Part shown: positions 1 to 7,952 of the stretch, in pieces
Numbering within the stretch: position 1 is the first letter of the stretch
Layout: every line of letters begins with the position of its first letter
Assembly: GCF_000720325.1 (NCBI RefSeq)
Contig: NZ_JOJM01000053.1
Location: forward strand, 8,432-72,431
From: Streptomyces sp. NRRL B-1347
Lineage (GTDB): Bacteria > Actinomycetota > Actinomycetes > Streptomycetales > Streptomycetaceae
Direction: 5' to 3'
Length of the DNA stretch: 64,000 nt
Position numbers and translations under genes: made by a program
Notes under the pieces: model-generated
The model's database searches: none
The model's input: only the letters and a program-made list of their open reading frames with translations
Told to the model about the DNA's origin: nothing

Positions 1-295
1 CGAGGGCGACGAGCAGGATGATCTCGTCCACGCCGTTGCCGACGATGACCTGGTGCCCGGACAGGCCGTAGTGCGCGGCGAGGCGGCCGCGCAGGGGCTC
101 GCCGTCGGAGTGCGGGTACCAGTGGGCGTGTTCGAGGGCGGAGCGTGCCGCGTCCATGGCCTTCGGCGAGGCGCCGAGGGGGTTCTCGGACAGGGCGAGG
201 CGCAGTACGTCACGCGGGTCGTGCGCGACCGGGCTGGCGCGGAACGGCGTCAGCGTACGGAACTCCCGTACGGCGCCTGCGGTGTGACGCTCCAT
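1..295 (-). CDS. Histidinol-phosphate-type aminotransferase (partial, N-terminal part)
   Basis: This is the first ~98 residues of a fold-type I PLP aminotransferase; the rest lies beyond the left edge. The visible part has the LSENPLGASPKA stretch, a PLRGRLAAHYG segment and VGNGVDEIILL, which are hallmarks of the HisC-like N-terminal half. The PLP lysine is outside the window. Its ATG (295-293) overlaps the TGA of the upstream decarboxylase as TGATG, so the two are translationally coupled and probably act on the same amino-acid-derived substrate. HisC itself is usually in the his operon, so pairing with an aromatic-type decarboxylase suggests a secondary-metabolic or catabolic role; that is inference. 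The family call is firm, the substrate is not known. Confidence 0.85.
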   Translation of the reverse strand, partial: MERHTAGAVREFRTLTPFRASPVAHDPRDVLRLALSENPLGASPKAMDAARSALEHAHWYPHSDGEPLRGRLAAHYGLSGHQVIVGNGVDEIILLVAL

Positions 296-1818
296 CACAG
301 CTCCCCCTTGTCGAAGAGGGCGCCGAGCTCCAGGACGTAGTCGAGGACGCCGGTCATGTGCTGCTCCTCGATGCGCGGGTTGGCCGCCATGAACCGCATC
401 GGGTACAGCGTCGCGCCGTGCTTGAGGACGCCGGTGTCGTCGGGGAGGCCGAAGTGGTGCAGGTGCCAGGTGCCGTCGGTGAGCATGCGCTCGTGGATGC
501 GCAGGTTGGCCTCGTTGATCCGCTCGATGTCGGGGGCGGTGACGTCGACGTCCGCGGGCACGTACAGGAAAGTGACCGCCATCATGTCGACGGGATGCAG
601 GCGGACCAGGCGCTCGCGGGCGTCGACCAGGTCGGCGAACCGCCGTGCCGTGGCCACCCGGTCCTCGGCGAGGTGGGCCAGGCCCGAGCGGCCGCGCGTG
701 CGCATCATCATCCACAGCTTCAGGGACAGCCAGGCCTTGGTGCCGACGAACGGCGTGACCTGCCCGAAGTCGAAGTCGTCGCCCATGATGAGGCCCGAGT
801 GGCTGGAGATCGCCCGCAGGCTCTCCGGGTCCCTGACCAGGACCGCCCCGAGGCTGTGCGGCACGCCCATGACCTTGTGCGGGTCCACGGTCACGCTGTC
901 GTAGTCGGCGATGCCCTCGATCAGGCCGCGCAGTTCGTCGCTGAAGGCGCAGAGCAGGCCCCAACAGGCGTCCGCGTGCAGCCAGATGCTCGCGTCGGCG
1001 GCGCGCACCACGTCGCGGACGCCGCGCAGGTCGTCGACGGTCTGGGTGCGGCTGTCCCCGGCGTACGCCACCACGGACATCACCCGGCCCGCGTGCTCGC
1101 GCAGCGCCCGCTCCAGGGCCTTCAGGTCGTAGCGGAAACCGTCGGTGTCGACCTCGATGACCTGGTAGCCGAGGCCGATCCACTTCAGGGCGCTCTTGAC
1201 GCTGTAGTGGCCGATGTCGCGGGGCACGACGATCGCGTACTGCCCGGGGTCCCGCACGCCGTGCTCCATGGTGCCCGGCACCTTGTGCTCACGGGCCAGC
1301 ATCATGGCGAGGGAGTTGCTCATGGTGCCGCCGTGCGTGATGATCCCGCCCACGTCGAACACCGTCTTCAGCCGGTCGACCGGCGGGTTGGTGAAGCCGA
1401 TGAGCTCGCGCAGCCAGCGCAGGACCGTGGTCTCCACGAAGGTGCCGCTCGGCGAGTCGAAGCTCTGGTTGATGAGGTTCTGCTGGGTGAGCAGCGCGAG
1501 GACGCCGCCGGTGAGCGCGCCCACGTCGTCGCCGGTGTCGCCGAAGCCGAGGAACTGCGGGCTGGCCTCGTTCTTGCACAACGGCAGCATGGTGTCGGTG
1601 AACTCGGCGAGTGCCGTCTCCACGCTCGCGGGCCCCTCGGGCAGCTCCGTCACCAGGCGGTCGCGCGCCACGGCGGACGGGACGCGCTCGCGGAACACCT
1701 CGGCCTGCAGCTTGAAGTCGAGGCCCAGGTGGAGGGCCTTGGTCAGCAACGCGGCCGTCTCGTCACGGCTTTCGGCGGAGAACGGGCGGGTCCGGTCGGT
1801 GTCCGGGACGGGCGGCAT
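295..1818 (-). CDS. Group II PLP-dependent amino acid decarboxylase
   Basis: A 507-aa protein of the aromatic-L-amino-acid/glutamate decarboxylase family, which removes CO2 from an amino acid via a PLP Schiff base. The PLP lysine lies in SVTVDPHKVMG, the Asp that contacts the PLP ring nitrogen in IWLHADACWG, and the glycine-rich THGGTMSNSLA segment also fits. Length is normal for the family. The ATG at 1818 is followed by an ordinary N-terminal helix region (SAESRDETAALLTKALHLG). No signal peptide. It is the first gene of a coupled pair with the aminotransferase fragment. The substrate (aromatic amino acid or glutamate) cannot be told from motifs. Confidence 0.9.
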   Translation of the reverse strand: MPPVPDTDRTRPFSAESRDETAALLTKALHLGLDFKLQAEVFRERVPSAVARDRLVTELPEGPASVETALAEFTDTMLPLCKNEASPQFLGFGDTGDDVGALTGGVLALLTQQNLINQSFDSPSGTFVETTVLRWLRELIGFTNPPVDRLKTVFDVGGIITHGGTMSNSLAMMLAREHKVPGTMEHGVRDPGQYAIVVPRDIGHYSVKSALKWIGLGYQVIEVDTDGFRYDLKALERALREHAGRVMSVVAYAGDSRTQTVDDLRGVRDVVRAADASIWLHADACWGLLCAFSDELRGLIEGIADYDSVTVDPHKVMGVPHSLGAVLVRDPESLRAISSHSGLIMGDDFDFGQVTPFVGTKAWLSLKLWMMMRTRGRSGLAHLAEDRVATARRFADLVDARERLVRLHPVDMMAVTFLYVPADVDVTAPDIERINEANLRIHERMLTDGTWHLHHFGLPDDTGVLKHGATLYPMRFMAANPRIEEQHMTGVLDYVLELGALFDKGEL

Positions 1819-1842
1819 GACGGCTCCTGGTCATCGGTCGAT

Positions 1843-1875
1843 ACGTCGGTGCACGCCGGTACACGTCGGTGCACG
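1843..1875. repeat. 13-bp direct repeat upstream of the decarboxylase
   Basis: ACGTCGGTGCACG occurs at 1843-1855 and again at 1863-1875, a 20-bp period (about two helical turns), 25-57 bp upstream of the decarboxylase start. Such phasing fits a regulator binding two sites on one DNA face, but no regulator is identified. Confidence 0.5.
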
Positions 1876-2119
1876 GCGACAAGAGGGCGCGCGGGACCCG
1901 ACGACGGGCCGCCGTGCGCGTGGAAACGAGGCGCGGCGCCGGGCAGGCGCAACGCGCGTCCTCGTGGTGATTCCCCCTGGTGCGAAGGCGCGGGCGGTGG
2001 TCAACGCACCCTGCGCACCTGAAGATCCTCTGTCATACCCGCGCCCGTGTCAGCAGCCTCTGCGTAAAGAAACCTTTATCCGCAGCAGGGCAACCCCAAG
2101 GATTGTGCGCGCGGCACGC

Positions 2120-2153
2120 GAAGGGCCCCTCCCCCGGCGGGGAGGGGCCCTTC
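2120..2153 (-). terminator. GC-rich hairpin downstream of the protease gene
   Basis: Perfect 15-bp arms (2120-2134 and 2139-2153) around a 4-nt loop, 29 bp past the protease stop codon. There is no clear U tract, as is common in Streptomyces. The remaining intergenic DNA (1819-2119) holds only the direct repeat above and presumably the decarboxylase promoter; I see no gene in it. Confidence 0.8.
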
Positions 2154-2181
2154 TACCTGCTGCCGCGCGGCCCGGTGGCCG

Positions 2182-4149
2182 TTACGCGGGCGGGTACACC
2201 AGCGTGATCTCCCGGTTCAGACCGGTCTCGTCGGCGTCCGGGTACATGGAGACCTCGCCGTCGGACCAGCGCACCAGGAAGTCGTCCGGGTGCTTGTTCT
2301 CGGTGTAGTCGCCCGCACCGAGGACCGTGGCGTGCGTCCAGAGCCGGTTGGGCTTCTTGACCTGGACCTCGCCGTGGAAGCCGTTCTGGTCGATGTCCTT
2401 GTAGAGCGTCAGCTCGCCGTCCGTCCAGCGCACCATGAGGTCGTGCTGGTCGTTGCCGGTGAAGTCGCCCGAGGTGATCGTCGAGGCGTGCGTCCACGTG
2501 CCGTTGGGCGCGGCGAGCTTCTTCTCGCCGTGGAAGCCGTCACGGTTGAGGTTGGTGTAGAGGGTGACCTCACCGTCGCTCCAGCGGACGACGAGGTCGT
2601 CGGTCCACTTGTTGTCGGTGGTGTAGCGGCCTCCGGTGATGGAGGTGGCGTGCTTCCACAGGTCGTTGGGCTTCTGGAGCTGCACCTCGCCGTGGAAGCC
2701 CGCCGCGTCGACGTCCGGGTACAGCGTCAGCTCGCCGTCGGACCAGCGCACGATCAGGTCGTCCGTGTCGGCCCCGGAGAAGTCGCCCGCGGCCATGGTG
2801 ACGGCGTGCTTCCAGGTGCCGTTGGGACCGGTGAGACGGATCTCCTTGTCGAAGTTGTCGTTGTCCTCACCGGCGCCGCGGTACAGGCTGACCTCGCCGT
2901 CGGACCAGCGCACCACCAGGTCGGAGTAGTCCCACGTGCCCGCGTTGCCGTCGGTGAAGTAGCCGCCGGCCATGACCTCGGCGTGCTTCCACGTCTCGGC
3001 CTTGCCGAGGACGCCGCGCCCGGCCGGGGGCTTGTTGTTCACCGCGTCGTCGTACAGCGCCTTGGCGTCGCCGTCCAGGTAGGAGCTGTACGAGATGTCG
3101 TCCACGTCGCCGCCGGTCTTCCAGCCGCCGATGACGCCGATGATGCCGAAGCCGCTGCCCTGCTTGATGAGGAACGGGCCACCGGAGGCACCGCCGGAGT
3201 ACTTGTCGCAGGCGATGCGCAGGAAGCTGCCCGGGATCTTCGGGTCGGTGCTGTTGTAGCGGACCGTCTTGTCCGTGCAGTCCAGCGGGCGCTTCTGGTT
3301 GGCGGGGTAGCCGATGAGGCGGACCGGATTGTGGTCGTACCCGGCGTTGATCTTCAGCTCGGCGCCGCCGACGACGTCCTCGACGTTCTTGCCGCCGCGC
3401 GGCTCGAGCACCAGGAAGTTGAAGTCCAGGTCGGCCGCGGCGTCCGGGCCCTTGGACAGGTACCGCTTGTCGACGTAGATGCGGCCGGGCTTGACGGTGA
3501 AGGCGCCGTGCGGCTTCTTGCCGTCGTCGTACTGCGGGACGAACGTCAGGTTCTTGCGCGCGTCCTGGTCGTCGAAGCAGTGCCCGGCGCTCATCACGAT
3601 GTTCTTGCCGGGGCTCTTGACGACCGTGCCGCCGCAGAAGCGGCCGGTGTTGGTGCCGTCGTTCCAGAAGAAGGTGCCGACGATCGGCAGGCCCTCGAAG
3701 GGCTTGCTGGCCGAGCGCGCGAACCGCCGCGGGGCCGTGGACCCGGGCTCGCGGGCCGTGTCCTCCTCGACGGGCTCGGCGGCGCGCATGCGGGCGGGCG
3801 TCCAGTAGTCGTCGGCGTCGGCCGGGGTGAACGCGCGGGCATCGTTGTCACCGCCCGCCGGTACGGGGGTCGGGGGCGCGGTCGGGTCCTTCGGCGTGGC
3901 CGTCGGGGCCGAGCTCGTGGGCTTCGGCGCGCCCTTCGGCGCCTCGTCCTTCAGCGCGGCGCCCTTGCGCTTCGGTACGCGGGTCGGTGCCGGAGGCTTA
4001 CCCTCCGACGTGGGCCCGGTCGCCGGTGCCGCGTCGGTGGCCTCCGCCGTGGGCGTCGGATCGCCGGGGTCCGCCTGCGCCGGGAATCCCGGCAGCAGGA
4101 TGAGGGCCACGGCTCCCGCCGCGGCACCCAGCGCTCTGCGCACGTGCAT
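2182..4149 (-). CDS. Secreted trypsin-like serine protease with five C-terminal beta repeats
   Basis: A 655-aa exported protein. A Sec signal peptide (RRALGAAAGAVALILLPGFPAQA) is followed by a Pro/Thr/Ala-rich low-complexity pro-region and a chymotrypsin-fold (V8/glutamyl endopeptidase-like) domain with the His in MSAGHC, a candidate Asp in ADLDFNFLVLEP and the nucleophile Ser in GGASGGPF. After this come five tandem repeats of about 50 residues, each with a WKHA/WTHA element and a DLVVRWSDGEVSLY-like element, as in FG-GAP/tachylectin-like beta-propellers that bind surfaces or sugars. The start at 4149 is preceded by GGGGGGAAA; an alternative in-frame ATG is at 4167. It is divergent from the next gene across about 110 bp. 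Confidence 0.85.
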   Translation of the reverse strand: MHVRRALGAAAGAVALILLPGFPAQADPGDPTPTAEATDAAPATGPTSEGKPPAPTRVPKRKGAALKDEAPKGAPKPTSSAPTATPKDPTAPPTPVPAGGDNDARAFTPADADDYWTPARMRAAEPVEEDTAREPGSTAPRRFARSASKPFEGLPIVGTFFWNDGTNTGRFCGGTVVKSPGKNIVMSAGHCFDDQDARKNLTFVPQYDDGKKPHGAFTVKPGRIYVDKRYLSKGPDAAADLDFNFLVLEPRGGKNVEDVVGGAELKINAGYDHNPVRLIGYPANQKRPLDCTDKTVRYNSTDPKIPGSFLRIACDKYSGGASGGPFLIKQGSGFGIIGVIGGWKTGGDVDDISYSSYLDGDAKALYDDAVNNKPPAGRGVLGKAETWKHAEVMAGGYFTDGNAGTWDYSDLVVRWSDGEVSLYRGAGEDNDNFDKEIRLTGPNGTWKHAVTMAAGDFSGADTDDLIVRWSDGELTLYPDVDAAGFHGEVQLQKPNDLWKHATSITGGRYTTDNKWTDDLVVRWSDGEVTLYTNLNRDGFHGEKKLAAPNGTWTHASTITSGDFTGNDQHDLMVRWTDGELTLYKDIDQNGFHGEVQVKKPNRLWTHATVLGAGDYTENKHPDDFLVRWSDGEVSMYPDADETGLNREITLVYPPA

Positions 4150-4260
4150 GGTTGTTTCCCCCCACATGAATGAGACGCCTGTCACCCGATATGGCGTGAC
4201 TGCGTCAAGGTCGGCCAAGATCGTATGGCCACCGCGCACCAAGGGAAGGTAAAGCCTCTT

Positions 4261-4845
4261 ATGAGCAACTTCACAGGGCCGCCCGGGCGAGCGGGAGCCG
4301 CCGTGCTGACCGCGTCCGCCGCGTTCGCCCTGGTCATCGGGGTGTCGGGCCCGGCTCACGCCGAGCGGCTCCCGTTCCCCGGGCGGGGCTACGCCTCGGT
4401 CGGCGGCCCGGCCGCGCCCGGCGGTCTTGTGGACCTCACGGTCAAGGAACGCCCCGGCAACCCCCGGCCGACGGCGGTGAAGGTGTCGAGCCCCGCCCTG
4501 GACGAGGGCACGGCCATGGGGGACACGGGCGCGGCCTGGGTCGGCGCAGGCCGGGTCAAGAAGGGCGTCCGGCCGGGGACGTACCCGGTGACGTTCACCC
4601 TCCGGCACAAGGACGCCGACTGCGTGGGCGAGGGCGAGGAGGACTACACGTGCGACTACCCGGCGATCGTCCTGCGCAAGGAGGTGACCGTCGCCGGATC
4701 CGAGGGTGACCGGAGCGGGAGTGACCGGGACGGGGACGACGGTTCGGGGTTCGGCCGGGGTGTCGCGGTCGGCGCCGGGTCCGCCGTCGTCGCCGGGGGG
4801 CTGTTGGGCGCGGCCGTGGCGTGGCGCCGCAGGCGCGGGGTCTGA
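4261..4845 (+). CDS. Secreted, C-terminally membrane-anchored small protein
   Basis: About 194 aa. An N-terminal signal peptide (AAVLTASAAFALVIGVSGPAHA) precedes an extracellular beta-rich region with one Cys pair (ADC...YTC) and an acidic/glycine linker. The C-terminus is a hydrophobic helix (AVGAGSAVVAGGLLGAAVAW) followed by RRRR, so the protein is probably held in the membrane facing outward. There is no LPXTG sortase motif. The ATG at 4261 has GGGAAGG 11 nt upstream; an alternative in-frame ATG at 4225 would add 12 residues. It resembles the many uncharacterised Streptomyces secreted/anchored proteins; function unknown. Confidence 0.7.
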   Translation: MSNFTGPPGRAGAAVLTASAAFALVIGVSGPAHAERLPFPGRGYASVGGPAAPGGLVDLTVKERPGNPRPTAVKVSSPALDEGTAMGDTGAAWVGAGRVKKGVRPGTYPVTFTLRHKDADCVGEGEEDYTCDYPAIVLRKEVTVAGSEGDRSGSDRDGDDGSGFGRGVAVGAGSAVVAGGLLGAAVAWRRRRGV

Positions 4846-4891
4846 CCTTCCGGCGGCGGGGTGCCGTCAGCCATCGCCGACGTGCCTCCGG

Positions 4892-5066
4892 CTCGAAGGC
4901 GACCAGTGCTCCCAAGCTGTGCCCGAAGAACACGAAGGGCGGCTCGAATTCCGTCTCGTCCAGCAGCGCGTCGACCAGGTCGGGCAGCCAGGTAGTGACG
5001 GTTCGCTCACCCGGGGGCCGCGGTCCGGCGGGCAGATGCCGTACACCTGCACTCCGGGCAGTACGG
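4892..5066 (-). pseudogene. Frameshifted type II thioesterase remnant
   Basis: Two reading frames together spell part of a non-ribosomal/polyketide type II thioesterase. One frame (about 5066-4985) reads VQVYGICPPDRGPRVSEPSL, the other (about 4990-4892) reads LVDALLDETE then PPFVFFGHSLGALVAFE, including the GHSxGA nucleophile motif. The junction needs a frameshift near 4987, and the C-terminal half with Asp and His is missing. It is therefore a decayed fragment. It faces the TetR gene across the operator at 5179-5197, so that regulator may once have controlled it. Confidence 0.65.
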
Positions 5067-5178
5067 ACGGACCAGCGGTGGCTGTTTGAGCAGTCGCCCG
5101 ACGGTCCACGGGCTGCGTAGGGGTGCCAGTCGAGACCTGCCCGATTCCGGTCAGCGGCAGTCCACACGCACCCCTCCA

Positions 5179-5197
5179 TTACAGTTGCTAACTGTAA
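5179..5197. promoter_or_regulatory. Perfect palindromic operator upstream of tetR
   Basis: TTACAGTT-GCT-AACTGTAA: perfect 8-bp arms with a 3-bp spacer, 66 bp upstream of the TetR GTG start and next to the thioesterase remnant. The size, symmetry and AT-rich composition in GC-rich DNA are typical of a TetR-family operator, most simply for autoregulation and control of the divergent side. Confidence 0.8.
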
Positions 5198-5262
5198 CCA
5201 AACCGATCGAGAGGGACCCCGGTCTGGCTAGGGTGGATGCCCACAAGGAGGGACAACACGCT

Positions 5263-5958
5263 GTGAGCAGCAAGGACCAGAAAGGCGTGGGCGGCACGCG
5301 GCGTCCGCGGCGCAAGGCCGGGGCGGAGCCGCGCGCGTCCGCGCAGGAGCGCGCCCCGCACCCCGGCGGCAGGCCGCGCGACCCGGCGATCGAGGAGGCG
5401 ATCCTTCAGGCCACGCGCGCACGCCTGGCCACCGACGGGTACACGCGGATGACGATCGGCGACGTGGTGGCGGACGCAGGGGTGACGCGCCCGACCCTGT
5501 ACCGACGCTGGCCGAACAAGCGCGAGTTGGTGGTGGACGCGCTCCACTACGGCCTGGCGAAGCAGCGCGAGGCCTACCCTCCCCTGGACGTGGAGGGGAT
5601 GACGCCCGTGGAGGCGTTCACCGAGGCAGTCCGGCGCCTGGACCCCCGCTACCACAACGAGCGGGCGATGGAGCTGCACGGCAACTTCATGAGCGAGGCC
5701 GAGCGCGAGCCGGAACTGTTCGAGCAGATGCGCGAGCACGGCAACAAGCCGCGCTGCGCGGAACTGATGCAGACCCTCCAGCGACTCCAGGACGCCGGCG
5801 CGGTGCGTGCGGACGCCGATCTCGACACCGTGGTCGCCCTGTGCTTCGGCAGCTACTTCGGCGACTACCTGCAGACCGGGGCGAGCACCCCGACCGATCA
5901 CACGGACCGTGTCGTGTCCGTGCTGTGGCCCACGATCCGGGCGGACGAGCACGCGTAG
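5263..5958 (+). CDS. TetR/AcrR family transcriptional regulator
   Basis: A 231-aa repressor-type protein. After a basic disordered N-terminus (RRPRRKAGAEPRAS) comes the TetR helix-turn-helix, about residues 45-90, with ILQATRARLATDGYTRMTIGDV, AGVTRPTLYRRWPNK and ELVVDAL. The C-terminal ligand-binding part includes FGSYFGDYLQTG. The GTG start at 5263 is fixed by AAGGAGGGA at 5245-5253; in-frame codons further upstream lack a ribosome site and cross the operator. The 19-bp palindrome 66 bp upstream is the likely binding site. The ligand is unknown. Confidence 0.92.
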   Translation: MSSKDQKGVGGTRRPRRKAGAEPRASAQERAPHPGGRPRDPAIEEAILQATRARLATDGYTRMTIGDVVADAGVTRPTLYRRWPNKRELVVDALHYGLAKQREAYPPLDVEGMTPVEAFTEAVRRLDPRYHNERAMELHGNFMSEAEREPELFEQMREHGNKPRCAELMQTLQRLQDAGAVRADADLDTVVALCFGSYFGDYLQTGASTPTDHTDRVVSVLWPTIRADEHA

Positions 5959-5966
5959 GCGCGGAC

Positions 5967-6257
<291 letters not shown>

Positions 6258-6351
6258 CGAAGGAGATACGTGTGACTGCTGAAAACGCGTCAGCAGACGA
6301 TACGTGTGCAAGATCGTCGATGTGGGTGTGTGCTGCGGCGCGGTGCAACGT

Positions 6352-7311
6352 TCAGCGCATGGCGTCGACTTCGAGGACGGCGTCGATGAAAGCCGCGGGC
6401 TGCTCCTGAGGGAGGTTGTGACCGGCGTCCGGCACGACGTGATGCGTCCAAGGGCCCGAGAAGTGGGCGGCGTATCCGCTGCCGTCGGTCGGCGGGATGA
6501 CGCCGTCGGCCTGCCCGTCCAGAGTGACCGCGGGGACGGTGATCTTCGGCTGGTCCAGCAGTCTCCGCTCCAGGCCCGCGTACCGGCGGTCCCCGGGGGC
6601 GGCCGCCATGCGGTGCCGGTAGCCGTGGATCACCACGTCGACGTAGTCGGGGTTGGACCACAGCGCCGCCGCCTCCGCGAACTCGGCCTCGCTGAAGCGC
6701 CATTCGGGCGAGTTGCGGCGCCAGACGACGCGGGCCAGGCCCTCCCGGTCGCGCCGCAGTCCCTTCCGTCCGCGCTCGGTGAGGAAGTAGAAGAAGTACC
6801 AGTAGCCCTCCTCCCGCGCGGGGGGCAGCGGCTCCTGGGCGACGGCGAGGTTCTGGATGAGGTAGCCGTTCACGGAGACGAGGCCGGTGCAGCGTTCCGG
6901 CCACAGTGCCGCGGCGACGTCACCGGCCCGCCCGCCCCAGTCGTATCCGGCGAACAGGGCCCGGGGAATGCGCAAGGCGTCCATGAAGGCGATCAGGTCC
7001 GCGCCGAGTGCCGCCTGCTGGCCGGAGCGGAAGGTGCCCTGGTGCAGGAAGCGGGTTTGTCCGTGGCCGCGCAGATAGGGGACGTAGCAGCGGTATCCGC
7101 GCCGGGCGAGCGCGGGCGCCACCTCGGCGTAGGAGCCGACGGGGCTGAACGGCCAACCGTGCAGGAGGATCACCGGTGTGCCGCGGGCCGGGCCGACGTC
7201 GTGATAGGCGATGTCCAGGACGTCGGTACGGGTCCGGCGCACCGGCCCCAGATCACGTGCGGCCCGCCCGGTCGAGGCCCCGCCCGCCACACCCGCCCCG
7301 TCGGTCCCCAC
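6352..7311 (-). CDS. Alpha/beta hydrolase, Asp-nucleophile (epoxide hydrolase/dehalogenase-like)
   Basis: A 319-aa cytoplasmic hydrolase. It has the oxyanion HGWPFSP motif, the nucleophile elbow AGYDWGG with Asp rather than Ser (typical of epoxide hydrolases and haloalkane dehalogenases), a cap region rich in Trp/Tyr (EEGYWYFFYFLTERG), and a C-terminal DAGHNLPQE with the catalytic His. The GTG start at 7311 has GCGGGGACG just upstream. It is clearly paralogous to the Tat-exported hydrolase at 9666-10718 (shared ALWPER, PDY, YRxR and GHNLPQE segments) but has no signal peptide. The substrate is unknown. Confidence 0.88.
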   Translation of the reverse strand: MGTDGAGVAGGASTGRAARDLGPVRRTRTDVLDIAYHDVGPARGTPVILLHGWPFSPVGSYAEVAPALARRGYRCYVPYLRGHGQTRFLHQGTFRSGQQAALGADLIAFMDALRIPRALFAGYDWGGRAGDVAAALWPERCTGLVSVNGYLIQNLAVAQEPLPPAREEGYWYFFYFLTERGRKGLRRDREGLARVVWRRNSPEWRFSEAEFAEAAALWSNPDYVDVVIHGYRHRMAAAPGDRRYAGLERRLLDQPKITVPAVTLDGQADGVIPPTDGSGYAAHFSGPWTHHVVPDAGHNLPQEQPAAFIDAVLEVDAMR

Positions 7312-7366
7312 CGTCCCCGCAACTGAGCCCGCCGACGCTTAGTCCGGCCCCACAAGCCCTGCCGGC

Positions 7367-7381
7367 CTTTAACCAGTAACG
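7367..7381. promoter_or_regulatory. Weak copy of the 20-bp operator-like motif, upstream of the hydrolase
   Basis: CTTTAACCAGTAACG, about 56 bp upstream of the hydrolase start, matches 11 of 15 bases of the right half of the motif at 18670-18689. It is a weak, third possible site of the motif shared by 9567-9586 and 18670-18689. Confidence 0.3.
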
Positions 7382-7518
7382 GCCCGCGGCGTCAGCCTTC
7401 CACCCCTTATCGACGATCGCCGCATCACACTCAGCCAACCCCCCACACGTGTGACCAGATTTCACCTCACCCACGCGTGGTTGAGCGTGCAAGGATTCGC
7501 CACCGGCCTCGTCGTACA

Positions 7519-7555
7519 TACGACCGCGACAGGTCCGCACGTACGACCGCGACAG
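7519..7555. repeat. 14-bp direct repeat upstream of a small secreted protein gene
   Basis: TACGACCGCGACAG occurs at 7519-7532 and 7542-7555 (23-bp period), ending 27 bp before the ATG at 7583. The same intergenic region (7312-7582) also holds two 10-bp palindromes, CACACGTGTG (7444-7453) and CCACGCGTGG (7471-7480). No other gene is seen in it. Confidence 0.6.
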
Positions 7556-7582
7556 ACCTCGTCCCCCACGAAAGGCGTCCGC

Positions 7583-7942
7583 ATGTTCACCTCCAGGACG
7601 AAGCTCCGCACCACCGCTGCCGCCGCCTGCGTGACCGTGGCCCTGATCGGCCTCGGCGCCGGGGCCGCGAACGCCGCCGACTGGCCGCCGCTCAAGGAGG
7701 GCGCGTACCTCTACTCGGGCGCCCACGGAACGGGAACGGTGTCGCCCGTCGACCTCGACGACCTCGGCACGTGCCACAGCCTGTCGACGCCGTCCCGCTC
7801 CGTCCAGGTCGTCTCCGGCTCCGCGTCCGTCGTGCTGTACCCCGGCACCGGCTGCACGGGCACCTCCGCCTGGGCCACCGGGTCCCTCGCGCAGTCCGAC
7901 CTGCCCTGGGCGGCGCGGAGTTACCGCGTGGTCCCGGCGTAG
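7583..7942 (+). CDS. Small secreted protein, crystallin/peptidase-inhibitor-I36-like
   Basis: A 119-aa exported protein. The signal peptide (RTTAAAACVTVALIGLGAGAANA) is followed by about 88 residues with aromatic/glycine turns (GAYLYSGAHGTG), a Cys pair (GTCHS and TGCTG) and the SVQVVSGSASVVLY strand pattern seen in beta/gamma-crystallin-like and peptidase inhibitor family I36 proteins of Streptomyces. That assignment is by general resemblance only. The ATG at 7583 has an AAAGG ribosome site. It runs convergently into the aldehyde dehydrogenase gene (10-bp gap). Confidence 0.75.
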   Translation: MFTSRTKLRTTAAAACVTVALIGLGAGAANAADWPPLKEGAYLYSGAHGTGTVSPVDLDDLGTCHSLSTPSRSVQVVSGSASVVLYPGTGCTGTSAWATGSLAQSDLPWAARSYRVVPA

Positions 7943-7952
7943 CCACGGCGGA

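Noticed and set aside
295..1818. The decarboxylase/aminotransferase pair as part of the large operon pathway
   Set aside because: It is 23 kb away with many unrelated genes between; no shared site was found.
145..2022. Long plus-strand open frame (625 codons) over the decarboxylase
   Set aside because: It is the antisense shadow of a gene with clear PLP motifs; composition is Arg/Val/Gly-rich without domains.
4168..4608. N-terminal extension of the secreted protease
   Set aside because: The extension is antisense to the plus-strand anchored protein; the signal peptide starts at the 4149 ATG with a ribosome site.
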